A DNA stretch of 64,000 bases, from NCBI GenBank assembly GCA_934513685.1, contig CAKSWY010000006.1, positions 1 to 64,000 of the forward strand, written 5' to 3'. Of the stretch, positions 7,705 through 15,814 are shown piece after piece (position 1 is the first letter of the stretch; every line of letters begins with the position of its first letter). The stretch comes from an uncultured Oscillospiraceae bacterium (lineage in GTDB: Bacteria; Bacillota; Clostridia; Oscillospirales; Ruminococcaceae). The notes under the pieces were generated by a model. That model was not told where the DNA came from, made no database searches, and saw only the letters and a program-made list of their open reading frames with translations. Position numbers and translations under genes: made by a program.

Positions 7705-9096
7705 ATGAAGAAAAAGCAAAGCAACTTTTCCGGGCAGGTCGGCTTCGTGCTGGCTGCGGCCGGCAGCGCCGTGGGCGTCGGCAACCTGTGGCGGTTCCCC
7801 TACCTGGCCGCGAAGGACGGCGGTGGCCTGTTCCTGCTCATCTACCTGGTGCTGGTGGTGACCATCGGCTTCACCCTGCTCACCTCCGACATTGCCATCG
7901 GCCGCAAAACCAAGAAGAGCGCCATCGGCGCCTACACCGAGCTGGCCCCCAAGTGGAAGTTCCTGGGCATCCTCACCTTTTTTGTGCCGGTGCTCATCAT
8001 GACCTACTACGCGGTCATCGGCGGGTGGATCACCAAGTACGGCGTGGTGTACCTCACCGGCCAGGCCAGCGCCGCCGCGCAGGATGGCTACTTCACCTCC
8101 TTCATCACCTCCCCGGTGTCGCCGGTGGTGTTCGCCCTGCTGTTCATGGCGGTCACGGCCTTCATCGTGTACAACGGCGTGGAAGGCGGCATTGAAAAGG
8201 TCTCCCGCTTCATGATGCCCATCCTGCTGGTGCTGGTCATTGCGGTGGCGGGCTACGCCCTCACCCTCAGCCACACCGGGGCGGACGGCGAGACCCGCAC
8301 CGGCCTGCAGGGCCTGCTGTACTACCTCACCCCCCACACCGAGGGGCTGACCATCCATCGCTTTCTGCAGATCTCGCTGGACGCCATGAGCCAGCTGTTC
8401 TTCTCCCTGAGCGTGTCCATGGGCATCATGATCACCTACGGCTCCTACGTGAAGCCGGACGTGGACCTGAACCGCTCCATCCACCAGATCGAGTTCTTCG
8501 ACACCGGCGTTGCCTTGCTGGCCGGCGTCATGATCGTGCCCGCCGTGTACGTGTTCTCCGGCACCGAGGGCATGGGCGCAGGCCCCAGCCTGATGTTCAT
8601 CTCCCTGCCCAAGGTCTTTGACGCCATGGGCTTTGCCGGCACGGTGGTGGGCGTGCTGTTCTTCGTCAGCGCCATTTTCGCCACCCTCACCTCCTGCATC
8701 TCGGTGCTGGAGGCCATCACCGCCAATTGCATGGAGATCTTCCACACCTCCCGCAAAAAGACGGTGCTGGTGCTGTCGGTCATCTACCTGGCCGCCTCGG
8801 CCGTCATTGCCCTGGGTTACAGCGTGTTCTACTTTGAGGTGCAGCTGCCCAACGGCTCCGCCGCCCAGCTGCTGGACATTATGGACTACATCAGCAACAG
8901 CGTGATGATGCCCCTGATCTCCCTGCTGTCCACCATTCTCATCGGCTGGGTGCTCAAGCCCCAGTTCATTGTGGAAGAGATGGAAAAGGGCAGCGGCAAG
9001 TTCACCCGCAAAGCCCTGTATACCGTCATCATCCGCTATGTGGCCCCCATCGTGATGCTGATCCTGTTTTTGCAGTCCACCGGCATTCTGGCCTGA
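7705..9096 (+). CDS. neurotransmitter:sodium symporter (NSS/SNF family) transporter
   Basis: 463 residues with about 11 to 12 membrane segments. GSAVGVGNLWRFPY in the first helix is the hallmark of NSS sodium-coupled transporters such as LeuT, MhsT and TnaT; the broken helix holds the sodium and amino-acid sites. Later segments also fit (GVEGGIEKVSRFMMP in the middle, FFSLSVSMGIMITYGSY in helix 6-7). Bacterial members import amino acids. The ATG at 7705 is preceded by AAGGAGAG with an 11-base gap; an upstream in-frame extension has no family match. It is the only plus-strand gene, divergent from the T-box-controlled cstA transcript, and ends in its own terminator. Substrate unknown. Confidence 0.9.
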   Translation: MKKKQSNFSGQVGFVLAAAGSAVGVGNLWRFPYLAAKDGGGLFLLIYLVLVVTIGFTLLTSDIAIGRKTKKSAIGAYTELAPKWKFLGILTFFVPVLIMTYYAVIGGWITKYGVVYLTGQASAAAQDGYFTSFITSPVSPVVFALLFMAVTAFIVYNGVEGGIEKVSRFMMPILLVLVIAVAGYALTLSHTGADGETRTGLQGLLYYLTPHTEGLTIHRFLQISLDAMSQLFFSLSVSMGIMITYGSYVKPDVDLNRSIHQIEFFDTGVALLAGVMIVPAVYVFSGTEGMGAGPSLMFISLPKVFDAMGFAGTVVGVLFFVSAIFATLTSCISVLEAITANCMEIFHTSRKKTVLVLSVIYLAASAVIALGYSVFYFEVQLPNGSAAQLLDIMDYISNSVMMPLISLLSTILIGWVLKPQFIVEEMEKGSGKFTRKALYTVIIRYVAPIVMLILFLQSTGILA

Positions 9097-9122
9097 CGGC
9101 CCTTCCGGGCGCATTTTTAAGG

Positions 9123-9153
9123 GAAGCTCCCCATCCGGGGGGCTTCTTTTTTT
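9123..9153 (+). terminator. terminator of the NSS transporter gene
   Basis: GAAGCTCCCC (9123-9132) pairs with GGGGGGCTTC (9137-9146) and is followed by seven or more T residues on the plus strand. Confidence 0.8.
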
Positions 9154-9207
9154 GCGTTCCTGAGCAAAGAGTCCCATCCGGCAGCCTGATCACAAAAAAG
9201 TGCGTAC

Positions 9208-9236
9208 TTTACGTTTTGCCCGGCGGCTCGTATGAT
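9208..9236 (+). promoter_or_regulatory. candidate promoter of a short RNA
   Basis: TTTACG (9208-9213), a 17-base spacer and TATGAT (9231-9236) on the plus strand. No coding sequence follows; a strong hairpin terminator begins about 35 bases downstream. Confidence 0.45.
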
Positions 9237-9242
9237 TAAAAG

Positions 9243-9317
9243 CAGCGGCCGACCCCCGAAGACATACAAAGGGCGGCAGCCCGGGAAGCGATTCTCCCGG
9301 GCTGCCGCCCTTCTTTT
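9243..9317 (+). ncRNA. candidate small RNA of about 75 bases
   Basis: The segment runs from the predicted start of the promoter at 9208-9236 to the T-rich end after a perfect 16-base-pair hairpin (9271-9286 with 9295-9310, followed by TTCTTTT). It has no open reading frame of note and is separated from the NSS transporter by that gene's own terminator. This layout (promoter, short body, strong terminator) is what a small regulatory RNA looks like, but no known family was recognised and expression is unproven. The hairpin could instead be only a back-up terminator. Confidence 0.35.
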
Positions 9318-9344
9318 CTGCCCGCGCCGCCGGAACGGGCACAC

Positions 9345-9381
9345 AAAAAGCCCGGTGCGGGCAAATGCTCACACCGGGCTT
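9345..9381 (-). terminator. terminator downstream of ispH-rpsA
   Basis: AAGCCCGGTG (9348-9357) pairs with CACCGGGCTT (9372-9381); on the minus strand the stem ends in a T run. It follows the IspH-S1 stop codon at 9419 by about 40 bases and closes the long minus-strand run. Confidence 0.75.
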
Positions 9382-9418
9382 CTGATTTCACTTCCTGTGG
9401 TTCAGGCTGTGGGGCTGA

Positions 9419-11323
9419 TTACTCAGCGTCCTGCAGCAGAGCCTTCATGGACAGGCTGATGCGCTTCTTGTCGAAGTCCACATCCAGCAGCTTCACGTTG
9501 ACCTCATCGCCAACCTTCAGCACATCGCTGACCTTCTCCACGCGCTCGTTGCTGATCTCACTGATGTGGACCAGACCGTCAACACCGGGCAGGATGCGCA
9601 CGAACGCACCGAACTTGGTGATGCTCACAACGGGAGCGGTGAAGGTGCTGCCGATGGGATACTCGTTCTTCAGCTTCTCCCAGGGGTTGTCCTCGGCCTT
9701 CTTGTAGCCCAGGCTGACCTTCTGGGTCTCGCGATCCAGATCACGCACATACACCTCGATGGTGTCGCCCACGCTCACGACCTCGCTGGGATGCTTGATG
9801 CGGTTCCAGCTCAGCTCGCTGATGTGGCACAGGCCGTCCACGCCGCCGATGTCCACAAAGGCACCGTAGCTGGTCAGGCTCTTCACAACGCCGGTGTAGG
9901 TCTTGCCCACCTCAACGTCCTTCCAGAAGGCCTCGCGCTTCGCAGCGTTCTCCTCGGCAGTGACCTTGTTGATGGAACCAACGATCTTGCGGCCGGCGCA
10001 CTCGGTGATCACCAGCTTAACGTCCTTCTTGACCAGCTGGGTGTAGTCCTCGTCACGGCGCATGGTAGCCTGGCTGCGGGGCACGAACACCTTCACGCCC
10101 TTGACCAGAACCACAACACCGCCCTTGTTGGCCTCGGAGACGGTACCTTCCATAACGGTGCCCTCTTCGCAAGCCTTGGCGACTTCTTCCAGACCCTTGC
10201 GGGACTCCAGCTTCTTCTTGGACAGGTAGTCAACGCCTTCCTGGTCGTTGACCTTCTCGACGACGAGGTCCAGCTCATCGCCCACCTTCACCAGATCCTC
10301 TGCCTTGGCGGAGGGGTCGTCGGTCAGCTCGCTCAGCCGGACGATGCCGGTGTGCTTGGTGCCGATATCGACCTGGATCTCGTTGGGCTGCACGCTGGTA
10401 ACGGTGCCCTTAACGATCTTGCCTACATACACGGGTTTCATGGAAGCTTCGATCATTTCCTCGAAACTCATGTCGTCACGGATTTCTTCACTCATCTTGT
10501 TAAGTACCTCCTCAATTATAGACGACGGCGTGGAAGCCCCCGCGGTTACGCCCACCGTGCTGACACCCCGGAACCATTCCGGCTCCAGCTCGTCCGCCGT
10601 TTCTACGGTGACGGCCCGGGTGTGCTGCGCGGCGACCTTGGCCAGCTTTTGGGTATTGGAAGAATGATGACCACCAATGACGACCATCAGATCGCATTTC
10701 TGGCTGAGGCCTTCCGCTTCCTGTTGCCTCGCCCACGTCGCATTACATATTGTATCAAAAACTCGCGCGTTTGTATATGCTTTTTTTAGAAATTCCGAAC
10801 ATTCCAGCCATTTTGTCACTTGGAAGGTCGTTTGGGCCACCACAAACAGTGCATTTTGCTCACTGGCCGGGCCGTTCCATGCCTTCAGTTCCTCCAGATT
10901 GGCAAAAATGAACACGTCACCGGTGGTGTGCCCGGCAATTCCCTGCACTTCCGGGTGGGTGCGGTCGCCTGCAATCAGCAGCGTGGCGCCCTCGTCGCTG
11001 GCCTGCTTGGCAATGCGGTGGATCTTGGTGACGAAGGGGCAGGTGGCGTCGTGCACCTTGGCCCCCATGGCCGCCAGCCGGGCGTACACGTCGGCCCCCA
11101 CGCCGTGGCTGCGGATGACCACCTCATAGCCGTCGGGCACCTGGTCGGGGGTGTCCACCGTCACCACGCCCTTGGCGGCCAGGTCAGCCACACACTGGGG
11201 GTTGTGGATCAGCGGCCCCAGGGTGGCCACCTTCCGGCCCTCTTCCACCAGCTGGTAGGTGAGCTTCACCGCCCGGTCCACGCCAAAGCAGAACCCGGCG
11301 GTTTTTGCAAGCAGAATCTCCAT
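9419..11323 (-). CDS. ispH-rpsA: bifunctional HMBPP reductase (IspH) / ribosomal protein S1 fusion
   Basis: 634 residues. Residues 1 to about 276 are IspH, the last enzyme of the MEP isoprenoid pathway, which reduces HMBPP to IPP and DMAPP with a 4Fe-4S cluster; the three ligand cysteines are C12 (GFCFGV), C95 (ATCPFV) and C193 (TICNATW). Residues 277 to 634 hold four S1 RNA-binding domains, the last two being the most canonical (SYGAFVDIGGVDGLCHISELSW, cut here for brevity to its GAFVDI core, and KFGAFVRILPGVDGLVHISE). This fusion is known in Clostridia. Inside the gene, AGGAGGT (10506-10512) lies ten bases before an in-frame ATG (10495, residue 277), so the S1 half may also be made alone. 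It is last in a row with plsC (11-base gap). Confidence 0.95.
   Translation of the reverse strand: MEILLAKTAGFCFGVDRAVKLTYQLVEEGRKVATLGPLIHNPQCVADLAAKGVVTVDTPDQVPDGYEVVIRSHGVGADVYARLAAMGAKVHDATCPFVTKIHRIAKQASDEGATLLIAGDRTHPEVQGIAGHTTGDVFIFANLEELKAWNGPASEQNALFVVAQTTFQVTKWLECSEFLKKAYTNARVFDTICNATWARQQEAEGLSQKCDLMVVIGGHHSSNTQKLAKVAAQHTRAVTVETADELEPEWFRGVSTVGVTAGASTPSSIIEEVLNKMSEEIRDDMSFEEMIEASMKPVYVGKIVKGTVTSVQPNEIQVDIGTKHTGIVRLSELTDDPSAKAEDLVKVGDELDLVVEKVNDQEGVDYLSKKKLESRKGLEEVAKACEEGTVMEGTVSEANKGGVVVLVKGVKVFVPRSQATMRRDEDYTQLVKKDVKLVITECAGRKIVGSINKVTAEENAAKREAFWKDVEVGKTYTGVVKSLTSYGAFVDIGGVDGLCHISELSWNRIKHPSEVVSVGDTIEVYVRDLDRETQKVSLGYKKAEDNPWEKLKNEYPIGSTFTAPVVSITKFGAFVRILPGVDGLVHISEISNERVEKVSDVLKVGDEVNVKLLDVDFDKKRISLSMKALLQDAE
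10495..10512 (-). promoter_or_regulatory. internal ribosome-binding site before the S1 half of ispH-rpsA
   Basis: On the minus strand AGGAGGT (10506-10512) is followed after ten bases by an in-frame ATG (10495). The domain boundary between IspH and S1 falls exactly here, so an independent 358-residue S1 protein could be translated. The codons concerned encode E-E-V, so the match could be chance. Confidence 0.5.
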
Positions 11324-11334
11324 GTCTGCCCTCC

Positions 11335-11949
11335 TCAGTCGAACTTGTTCTCGTCGTACAGCCGCTGCCAGGCATCGGTGAGCAGCGCCTTGTTTCGGCG
11401 CAGGGCCGAGGCGCTCTTCGTCTCGCCTAAGTACAGCTCTTCAGCGGGAATGGGCGTGCCGAAGCACACCCGCACCCGGCAGAACACCTTCATGCGGCCC
11501 GGCTCGTAAATGATGCGGCAGGGCACCATGGGCACCCCGGCGGCGCTGGCAATGACGAAGGCCCCGCTTTTCACCTTGCCCACCTGGCCGGTTTTGCTGC
11601 GGGTGCCCTCGGGGAAGATCAGCAGGCCTTGGCCCTTTTGCACATCCCCGATCAGCTCGTCCACCACGTTCACATCGCCGCGGCCCCGCTCAATGCCCAC
11701 CACGCCCACGTGGCGGAACATCCAGGTGAACACCGGGTTCACCTGCAGGATCTCCTCCTTGGCCATGATGAGCAGCCGCTTGCCCCAAAACCGGGCAATG
11801 ACCACGAACACCGGGTCAATGGCTGAGATGTGGTTGGGGGCCAGCACAAAGCCGCCCTCTTTGGGCAGGTTCTCCCGCCCGATCACCCGGATGCGGAAGC
11901 CGATGTGCCACACCAGCCAGGCCGCCGTTACGATAATGCAATAAAACAT
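11335..11949 (-). CDS. plsC: 1-acyl-sn-glycerol-3-phosphate acyltransferase (PlsC-like)
   Basis: 204 residues. The PlsC/LPLAT family acylates lysophosphatidic acid to phosphatidic acid at the membrane. NHISAID gives the catalytic H-X4-D motif (about residues 36-42), followed later by GIERGRGD and FPEGTRSKTG, the glycerol-phosphate binding block, and VPCRI near the end. One N-terminal hydrophobic segment anchors it. The ATG at 11949 follows AAAGGAGAACCT; the longer open frame upstream overlaps the cmk end and is not family-like. It sits between cmk and ispH-rpsA, a common Clostridia order (cmk-plsC-ispH). Confidence 0.92.
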   Translation of the reverse strand: MFYCIIVTAAWLVWHIGFRIRVIGRENLPKEGGFVLAPNHISAIDPVFVVIARFWGKRLLIMAKEEILQVNPVFTWMFRHVGVVGIERGRGDVNVVDELIGDVQKGQGLLIFPEGTRSKTGQVGKVKSGAFVIASAAGVPMVPCRIIYEPGRMKVFCRVRVCFGTPIPAEELYLGETKSASALRRNKALLTDAWQRLYDENKFD

Positions 11950-12013
11950 AGGTTCTCCTTTGCGGCTTGTTCTGCGCCGCGGGCCGGTCGTTGTTCTGGG
12001 GTTTCGGGGCCGG

Positions 12014-12685
12014 TCACACCCCGGCCTTCTCCCGGATGATCGAGCGCAGCAGCTGGAAGCTCTGCTCAAAGTCCAGCTCGGAGGTATCGGCCAGCACCGC
12101 ATCCTCCGCCTGGCGCAGGGGCGCGGCGGCCCGGTGTGTGTCCTGGTCGTCCCGGCGGCGGATGTCCGCCAGCACGGTCTCGTAGTCGGCGGGCTGGCCC
12201 TTGGCGGCCAGCTCGGCGGCGCGGCGGGCGGCCCGGGCCTCGGGGCTTGCGGTGAGGAAGATCTTCACCTGGGCATTGGGCAGCACCACGGTGCCGATGT
12301 CCCGGCCGTCCATCAGCACGTTGTTGGTGCTGGCAATGGCCCGCTGCTGCTCCAGCAGGAAGCTGCGCACCGCCGGGTGCACCGCCACGGCGGAGGCGGC
12401 CATGCCCACCTGCTCCTGCCGGATGGCCTCGCTCACGTCCTCGCCGTTCAGGTAGATGTGCTGGGCCCCGTCCACATGGGCCAGGGTGAGGGCCACCGCG
12501 GGCAGCAGGGCCTCCACGGCGGCCGCGTCGGCCGGGTCCTTCCCGGCGCGCAGGGCGTACAGGCCCACCGCCCGGAACATGGCCCCGGTGTCCACATACA
12601 GATAGCCCATTTCCCCGGCCAACCGCTTGGCCAGGGTGGATTTACCGGCCCCGGAAGGGCCGTCGATGGCAATGGCAATGCTCAT
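12014..12685 (-). CDS. cmk: cytidylate kinase
   Basis: 223 residues. Phosphorylates CMP and dCMP with ATP. The N-terminus IAIDGPSGAGKSTLAK is the P-loop typical of Cmk, followed by YLYVDTGAMFRAVG and, further on, DGRDIGTVVLPNA and the lid segment with RRDDQDTHRAAAPL. Length is normal for the family. The ATG at 12685 follows GAGGAACAAACC. The gene is followed by plsC and ispH-rpsA, the conserved cmk-plsC-ispH arrangement of Clostridia. Confidence 0.96.
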   Translation of the reverse strand: MSIAIAIDGPSGAGKSTLAKRLAGEMGYLYVDTGAMFRAVGLYALRAGKDPADAAAVEALLPAVALTLAHVDGAQHIYLNGEDVSEAIRQEQVGMAASAVAVHPAVRSFLLEQQRAIASTNNVLMDGRDIGTVVLPNAQVKIFLTASPEARAARRAAELAAKGQPADYETVLADIRRRDDQDTHRAAAPLRQAEDAVLADTSELDFEQSFQLLRSIIREKAGV

Positions 12686-12775
12686 GGTTTGTTCCTCGCT
12701 TCTCTCTTGATTCACCTTCGGCGGCGCCGGGTTCTGCGGCATCGCCGGAAACACAGCTTTGATGCACCAGGCTTT

Positions 12776-13993
12776 TTACGCCAGCCCCCGGGCGGCCGCC
12801 TGGGCGGTACACCAGGCGATCTGCAAGTTGTAGCCGCCGGTGTAGGCGTCCACATCCAGCACCTCGCCCGCAAAATACAGCCCCGGGCACTTTTTCGAGG
12901 CCATGGTGCGGGGGTCCACTTCCTTCACCGTCACGCCGCCGCTGGTGATCACCGCGTGCTCCAGGTCGCCCCGTTCCCGGATCTTGATGCGGAAGTCCTT
13001 CATCAACTCCACCAGCGCCAGCCGCTCTTCCTTCGTCAGCTGGTTGGCCTTCTTGGCGGGGTCCACGCCCCAGCGCTCCACCATCACCGGCTGCATACTG
13101 GCGGGCAGCAGCTTCACCAGGCAGTTGGCCGCGTCCCGGTTGGCCAGGGCCGTCAGGTCCCGATTCAGGCGGGCGTACAGCTGCTCGTGGCTCAGGGCAG
13201 GCTTCAGGTCAAAGCCCACCTCGTACTTGTGTTTGGCCAGATCGCCCAGATGGGCCGAGGCCGAGAGCACCAGCGGGCCGGACAGGCCGAAATGGGTGAA
13301 CAGCGCCTCGCCCTGCTCCTGAAAAATGCTCTTGCCGTCCTGATACAGGGTCAGGCCCACGTTCTTCAGGGCCAGGCCCATCATCCGGCGGCATTCGCCC
13401 CCCTGGGCCACCAGGCTGACCAGGCTGGGCACCGGCGTGCGCACGGTGTGGCCGGCCTGCCGGGCCAGCTCGTAGCCCGCGCCCCGGCTGCCCGTGCCCG
13501 GGTAGGAAACGCCGCCTGTGGCCACCAGCACCCAGTCGCCCCGGTACTGGCGGCCGCTCCGGCAGCTTACGCCCACGCAGCGGCCCTCCTCCAGGATCAG
13601 CTTCGTCACCTCTTCGGTGTGCAGCTCGGCCCCGGCGGCGTAGCGCACCAGCGCCCGGCGAATGTCCTCGGCCCGGTCGCTTACCGGGAATACCCGGCGG
13701 CCCCGCTCCACCTTCAGGGGCACGCCCAGCCCCTCAAACAGGGCCATGGCCGCCGCCGTGTCAAAGGCGGAAAAGGCTGAATACAAAAACCGGGGGTTCG
13801 TGCGCACGTTCTGTAAAAAGGTCTCCCGGTCGCAGTCGTTGGTCACGTTGCAGCGGCCTTTTCCCGTTACCAGAATTTTCTTGCCCGGCTTTTCCTCATG
13901 CTCCAGCAGGGTCACGGTGTGGCCCTGCTCCAGCGCGGCGCCCGCGGCCATCAGCCCGGCCGCGCCCGCGCCCACAACGATCAGATGTCCCAT
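12776..13993 (-). CDS. NAD(P)/FAD-dependent oxidoreductase of the BaiN/HI0933 family
   Basis: 405 residues. The N-terminal dinucleotide-binding motif VVGAGAAGLMAAGAAL is followed by GKKILVTGKGRCNVTN, the signature of the HI0933/BaiN flavoprotein family (YhiN, BaiN). The C-terminus ends in the typical GEVLDVDAYTGGYNLQIAW segment that closes the FAD site. Physiological substrates are mostly unknown; BaiN itself was implicated in bile-acid 7-dehydroxylation, but close cousins are ubiquitous and that role should not be assumed. Start ATG at 13993 has AAAGGAGG seven bases upstream and overlaps the end of the GT-C gene by 13 bases. It joins the surface-sugar operon to cmk-plsC-ispH. Confidence 0.9.
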   Translation of the reverse strand: MGHLIVVGAGAAGLMAAGAALEQGHTVTLLEHEEKPGKKILVTGKGRCNVTNDCDRETFLQNVRTNPRFLYSAFSAFDTAAAMALFEGLGVPLKVERGRRVFPVSDRAEDIRRALVRYAAGAELHTEEVTKLILEEGRCVGVSCRSGRQYRGDWVLVATGGVSYPGTGSRGAGYELARQAGHTVRTPVPSLVSLVAQGGECRRMMGLALKNVGLTLYQDGKSIFQEQGEALFTHFGLSGPLVLSASAHLGDLAKHKYEVGFDLKPALSHEQLYARLNRDLTALANRDAANCLVKLLPASMQPVMVERWGVDPAKKANQLTKEERLALVELMKDFRIKIRERGDLEHAVITSGGVTVKEVDPRTMASKKCPGLYFAGEVLDVDAYTGGYNLQIAWCTAQAAARGLA

Positions 13994-15708
13994 GACGGGG
14001 CCTCCTTTTCTTCGCTCGGCCCGGCCAGCAGCACCGCCGCCGCAAACAGCGCCAGCAGCGGGTGAACCGTGGCCAGATACATTACGTAGGTTCCAATGTG
14101 GAAGGACGCCACCTCCATAAAGGCCATCATCGCGGCCCGAAACAGCGCCATGCCCAAAAAGCCCAGTTCCAGCCACCAGAGCAGCGCGCCCCCGCCGCCC
14201 TGTAAGAGGGCAAGGCCCCGGCCGCCATGCAGCAGGGCAAGGCCCCGGCGCACAAACACCCACAGCGCCGCCAGCAGCGCCAGCGGCAGGCACACCGCAT
14301 AGCCCCGGCGCAGCAGGGTCAGCAGCCCGTAGGCCGCCTTCTGCACCGGGTTGTAATAGGCGTTTGCCGTGCCCGCCTGGGCCGCCAGATTGGCCCCGGT
14401 GTGCAGGTAGGCCTCCCACACGGCCACATCCTCGGCGGTGCCGATGGTGATGTCCGTCCGGTAGGGGGCGCAATCCTGAAAGGTGGCGCACCAGTAAAGG
14501 CTCTTCGCCGTCTCGGCCAGGGTGGGCAGCACGTTCTCGGCCCGCACCGGCGGGGTGGTGCCGCTGCGCACGCCGCCCTCGCTGGGCAGCACGCCCTCAT
14601 CGCACAGGCGGTTGATCTCCTCGGCCACCCCCGCCCAGTAGGCCTGGGCCTTCTGGGCCGTATCGTACACGCCCTCATACTGGGCCGCCCGGCGGATGGC
14701 CCAGTAGAAGCTGCCGGACTGGTAGTCGCCCACCGCGGGGTTCACAAAGTCGTTGCGCATCTGGGGGTCCTCTTCCAGCCAATGGCGCAGCGGGCGCAGG
14801 GCCTCCACGTTTTCATACAGCAGCTCCCGCACCTCCGCCGGCACGCTCACCAGCGGAACGGGCTCGCTCTCCTTCACCCGCACCATGGCCCCGATGGCCT
14901 GGGCAAAGCTGCCGGAGGAGAAATCGCTCACCACCCGCACGCCGTACTCCCGCTCATTTTTGGCGGCCACGGCCTGCAGGCTGCCCACCAGCACCAGCCC
15001 GGGCAGGGCCAGCGCCGCTACACGTGCCCAGGCGTTCAGGTTTTTCAGCCCCATGCGGCGCAAAAGAAGCACCGCCAGAACCAGCCCGCCGGCCAGCCAG
15101 AAGGGCAGCAGCCACACGCCGTCCTCCCGGCAGAGCCAGGCGGCCGCCAGTCCCACCCCGGCCAAAAGCAACCAGGGCAGGCTTTTGTTCAGCCGCCCTG
15201 CCGCCCGCAGGGCATAGCCGGTCAGCCCCGCAAAGAACAGCAGGCACAGGGCGGGGAAGATGTTGTCCCGATACACCCGCAGGGTGTAGCTGGCGCTGGC
15301 CGAGGGCAGAAACGCCAGCACCCCGAACACCGTCAGCTGCCGCCAGCGGGTTTTCAGCGCCGGGGCCAGGGCCGCCGCCATGGCCAGGGCCGCCGCCGTC
15401 CACAGCAGCTGCCCGGCGATCAGATAGGGCAGGCCCAGCTTCTGCAGCCCGGCCAGCCACACAGCAAACAGCGGATGCTTGGACAGGGTGAGGTAATTGT
15501 ACTCGCCCAGCCAGTTCCCGGCGGTGATGCTCTGGGCCGCATGGAAATACAGCTCGTCGTCCAGCGGTGCGCCGTCGATCCAGGTGTAGAACCGCTGCTG
15601 GCTGGCCAGCGCGGCCTTCACCGCAAACACAGCCAGCACCGCCAGCGCATACCCCACCGGTGAAAGAGGCGGGAGCTTGTTCTGTTTTAAGCGTTTTTTG
15701 TCCTTCAT
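13981..15708 (-). CDS. polytopic membrane protein, GT-C (GT39-like) glycosyltransferase candidate
   Basis: 575 residues. About ten membrane segments follow a basic N-terminus. After the first one comes an extracytoplasmic loop with PLDDELYFHAAQSITAG, the acidic pair seen in GT-C transferases that use lipid-phosphate sugars (ArnT/PMT class), and KHPLFAVWLAG, another common GT-C feature. A large outside loop occupies roughly residues 290-450 and two or three helices end the protein. No full family signature was recognised, so the GT-C label rests on topology and the DD motif. ATG at 15708 follows GGAGAACACA. Genes around it are GT2 enzymes of the same operon, which could make the lipid-linked donor. 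Confidence 0.65.
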   Translation of the reverse strand: MKDKKRLKQNKLPPLSPVGYALAVLAVFAVKAALASQQRFYTWIDGAPLDDELYFHAAQSITAGNWLGEYNYLTLSKHPLFAVWLAGLQKLGLPYLIAGQLLWTAAALAMAAALAPALKTRWRQLTVFGVLAFLPSASASYTLRVYRDNIFPALCLLFFAGLTGYALRAAGRLNKSLPWLLLAGVGLAAAWLCREDGVWLLPFWLAGGLVLAVLLLRRMGLKNLNAWARVAALALPGLVLVGSLQAVAAKNEREYGVRVVSDFSSGSFAQAIGAMVRVKESEPVPLVSVPAEVRELLYENVEALRPLRHWLEEDPQMRNDFVNPAVGDYQSGSFYWAIRRAAQYEGVYDTAQKAQAYWAGVAEEINRLCDEGVLPSEGGVRSGTTPPVRAENVLPTLAETAKSLYWCATFQDCAPYRTDITIGTAEDVAVWEAYLHTGANLAAQAGTANAYYNPVQKAAYGLLTLLRRGYAVCLPLALLAALWVFVRRGLALLHGGRGLALLQGGGGALLWWLELGFLGMALFRAAMMAFMEVASFHIGTYVMYLATVHPLLALFAAAVLLAGPSEEKEAPSWDI

Positions 15709-15814
15709 TGTGTTCTCCGATTTTTGTGGTGCTGGAAATTGGGGCGGGGAGTTTTTCTTGTTTGGCGTTTCTGCGGCCGCATTTGGGCTTCGCTGCAACG
15801 AAAGCGCAACCGCC

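Noticed and set aside
12700..14491. Longer open frames upstream of the annotated starts of cmk and the BaiN-like gene
   Set aside because: They run through neighbouring genes and lack family similarity; Shine-Dalgarno sites support the shorter starts.
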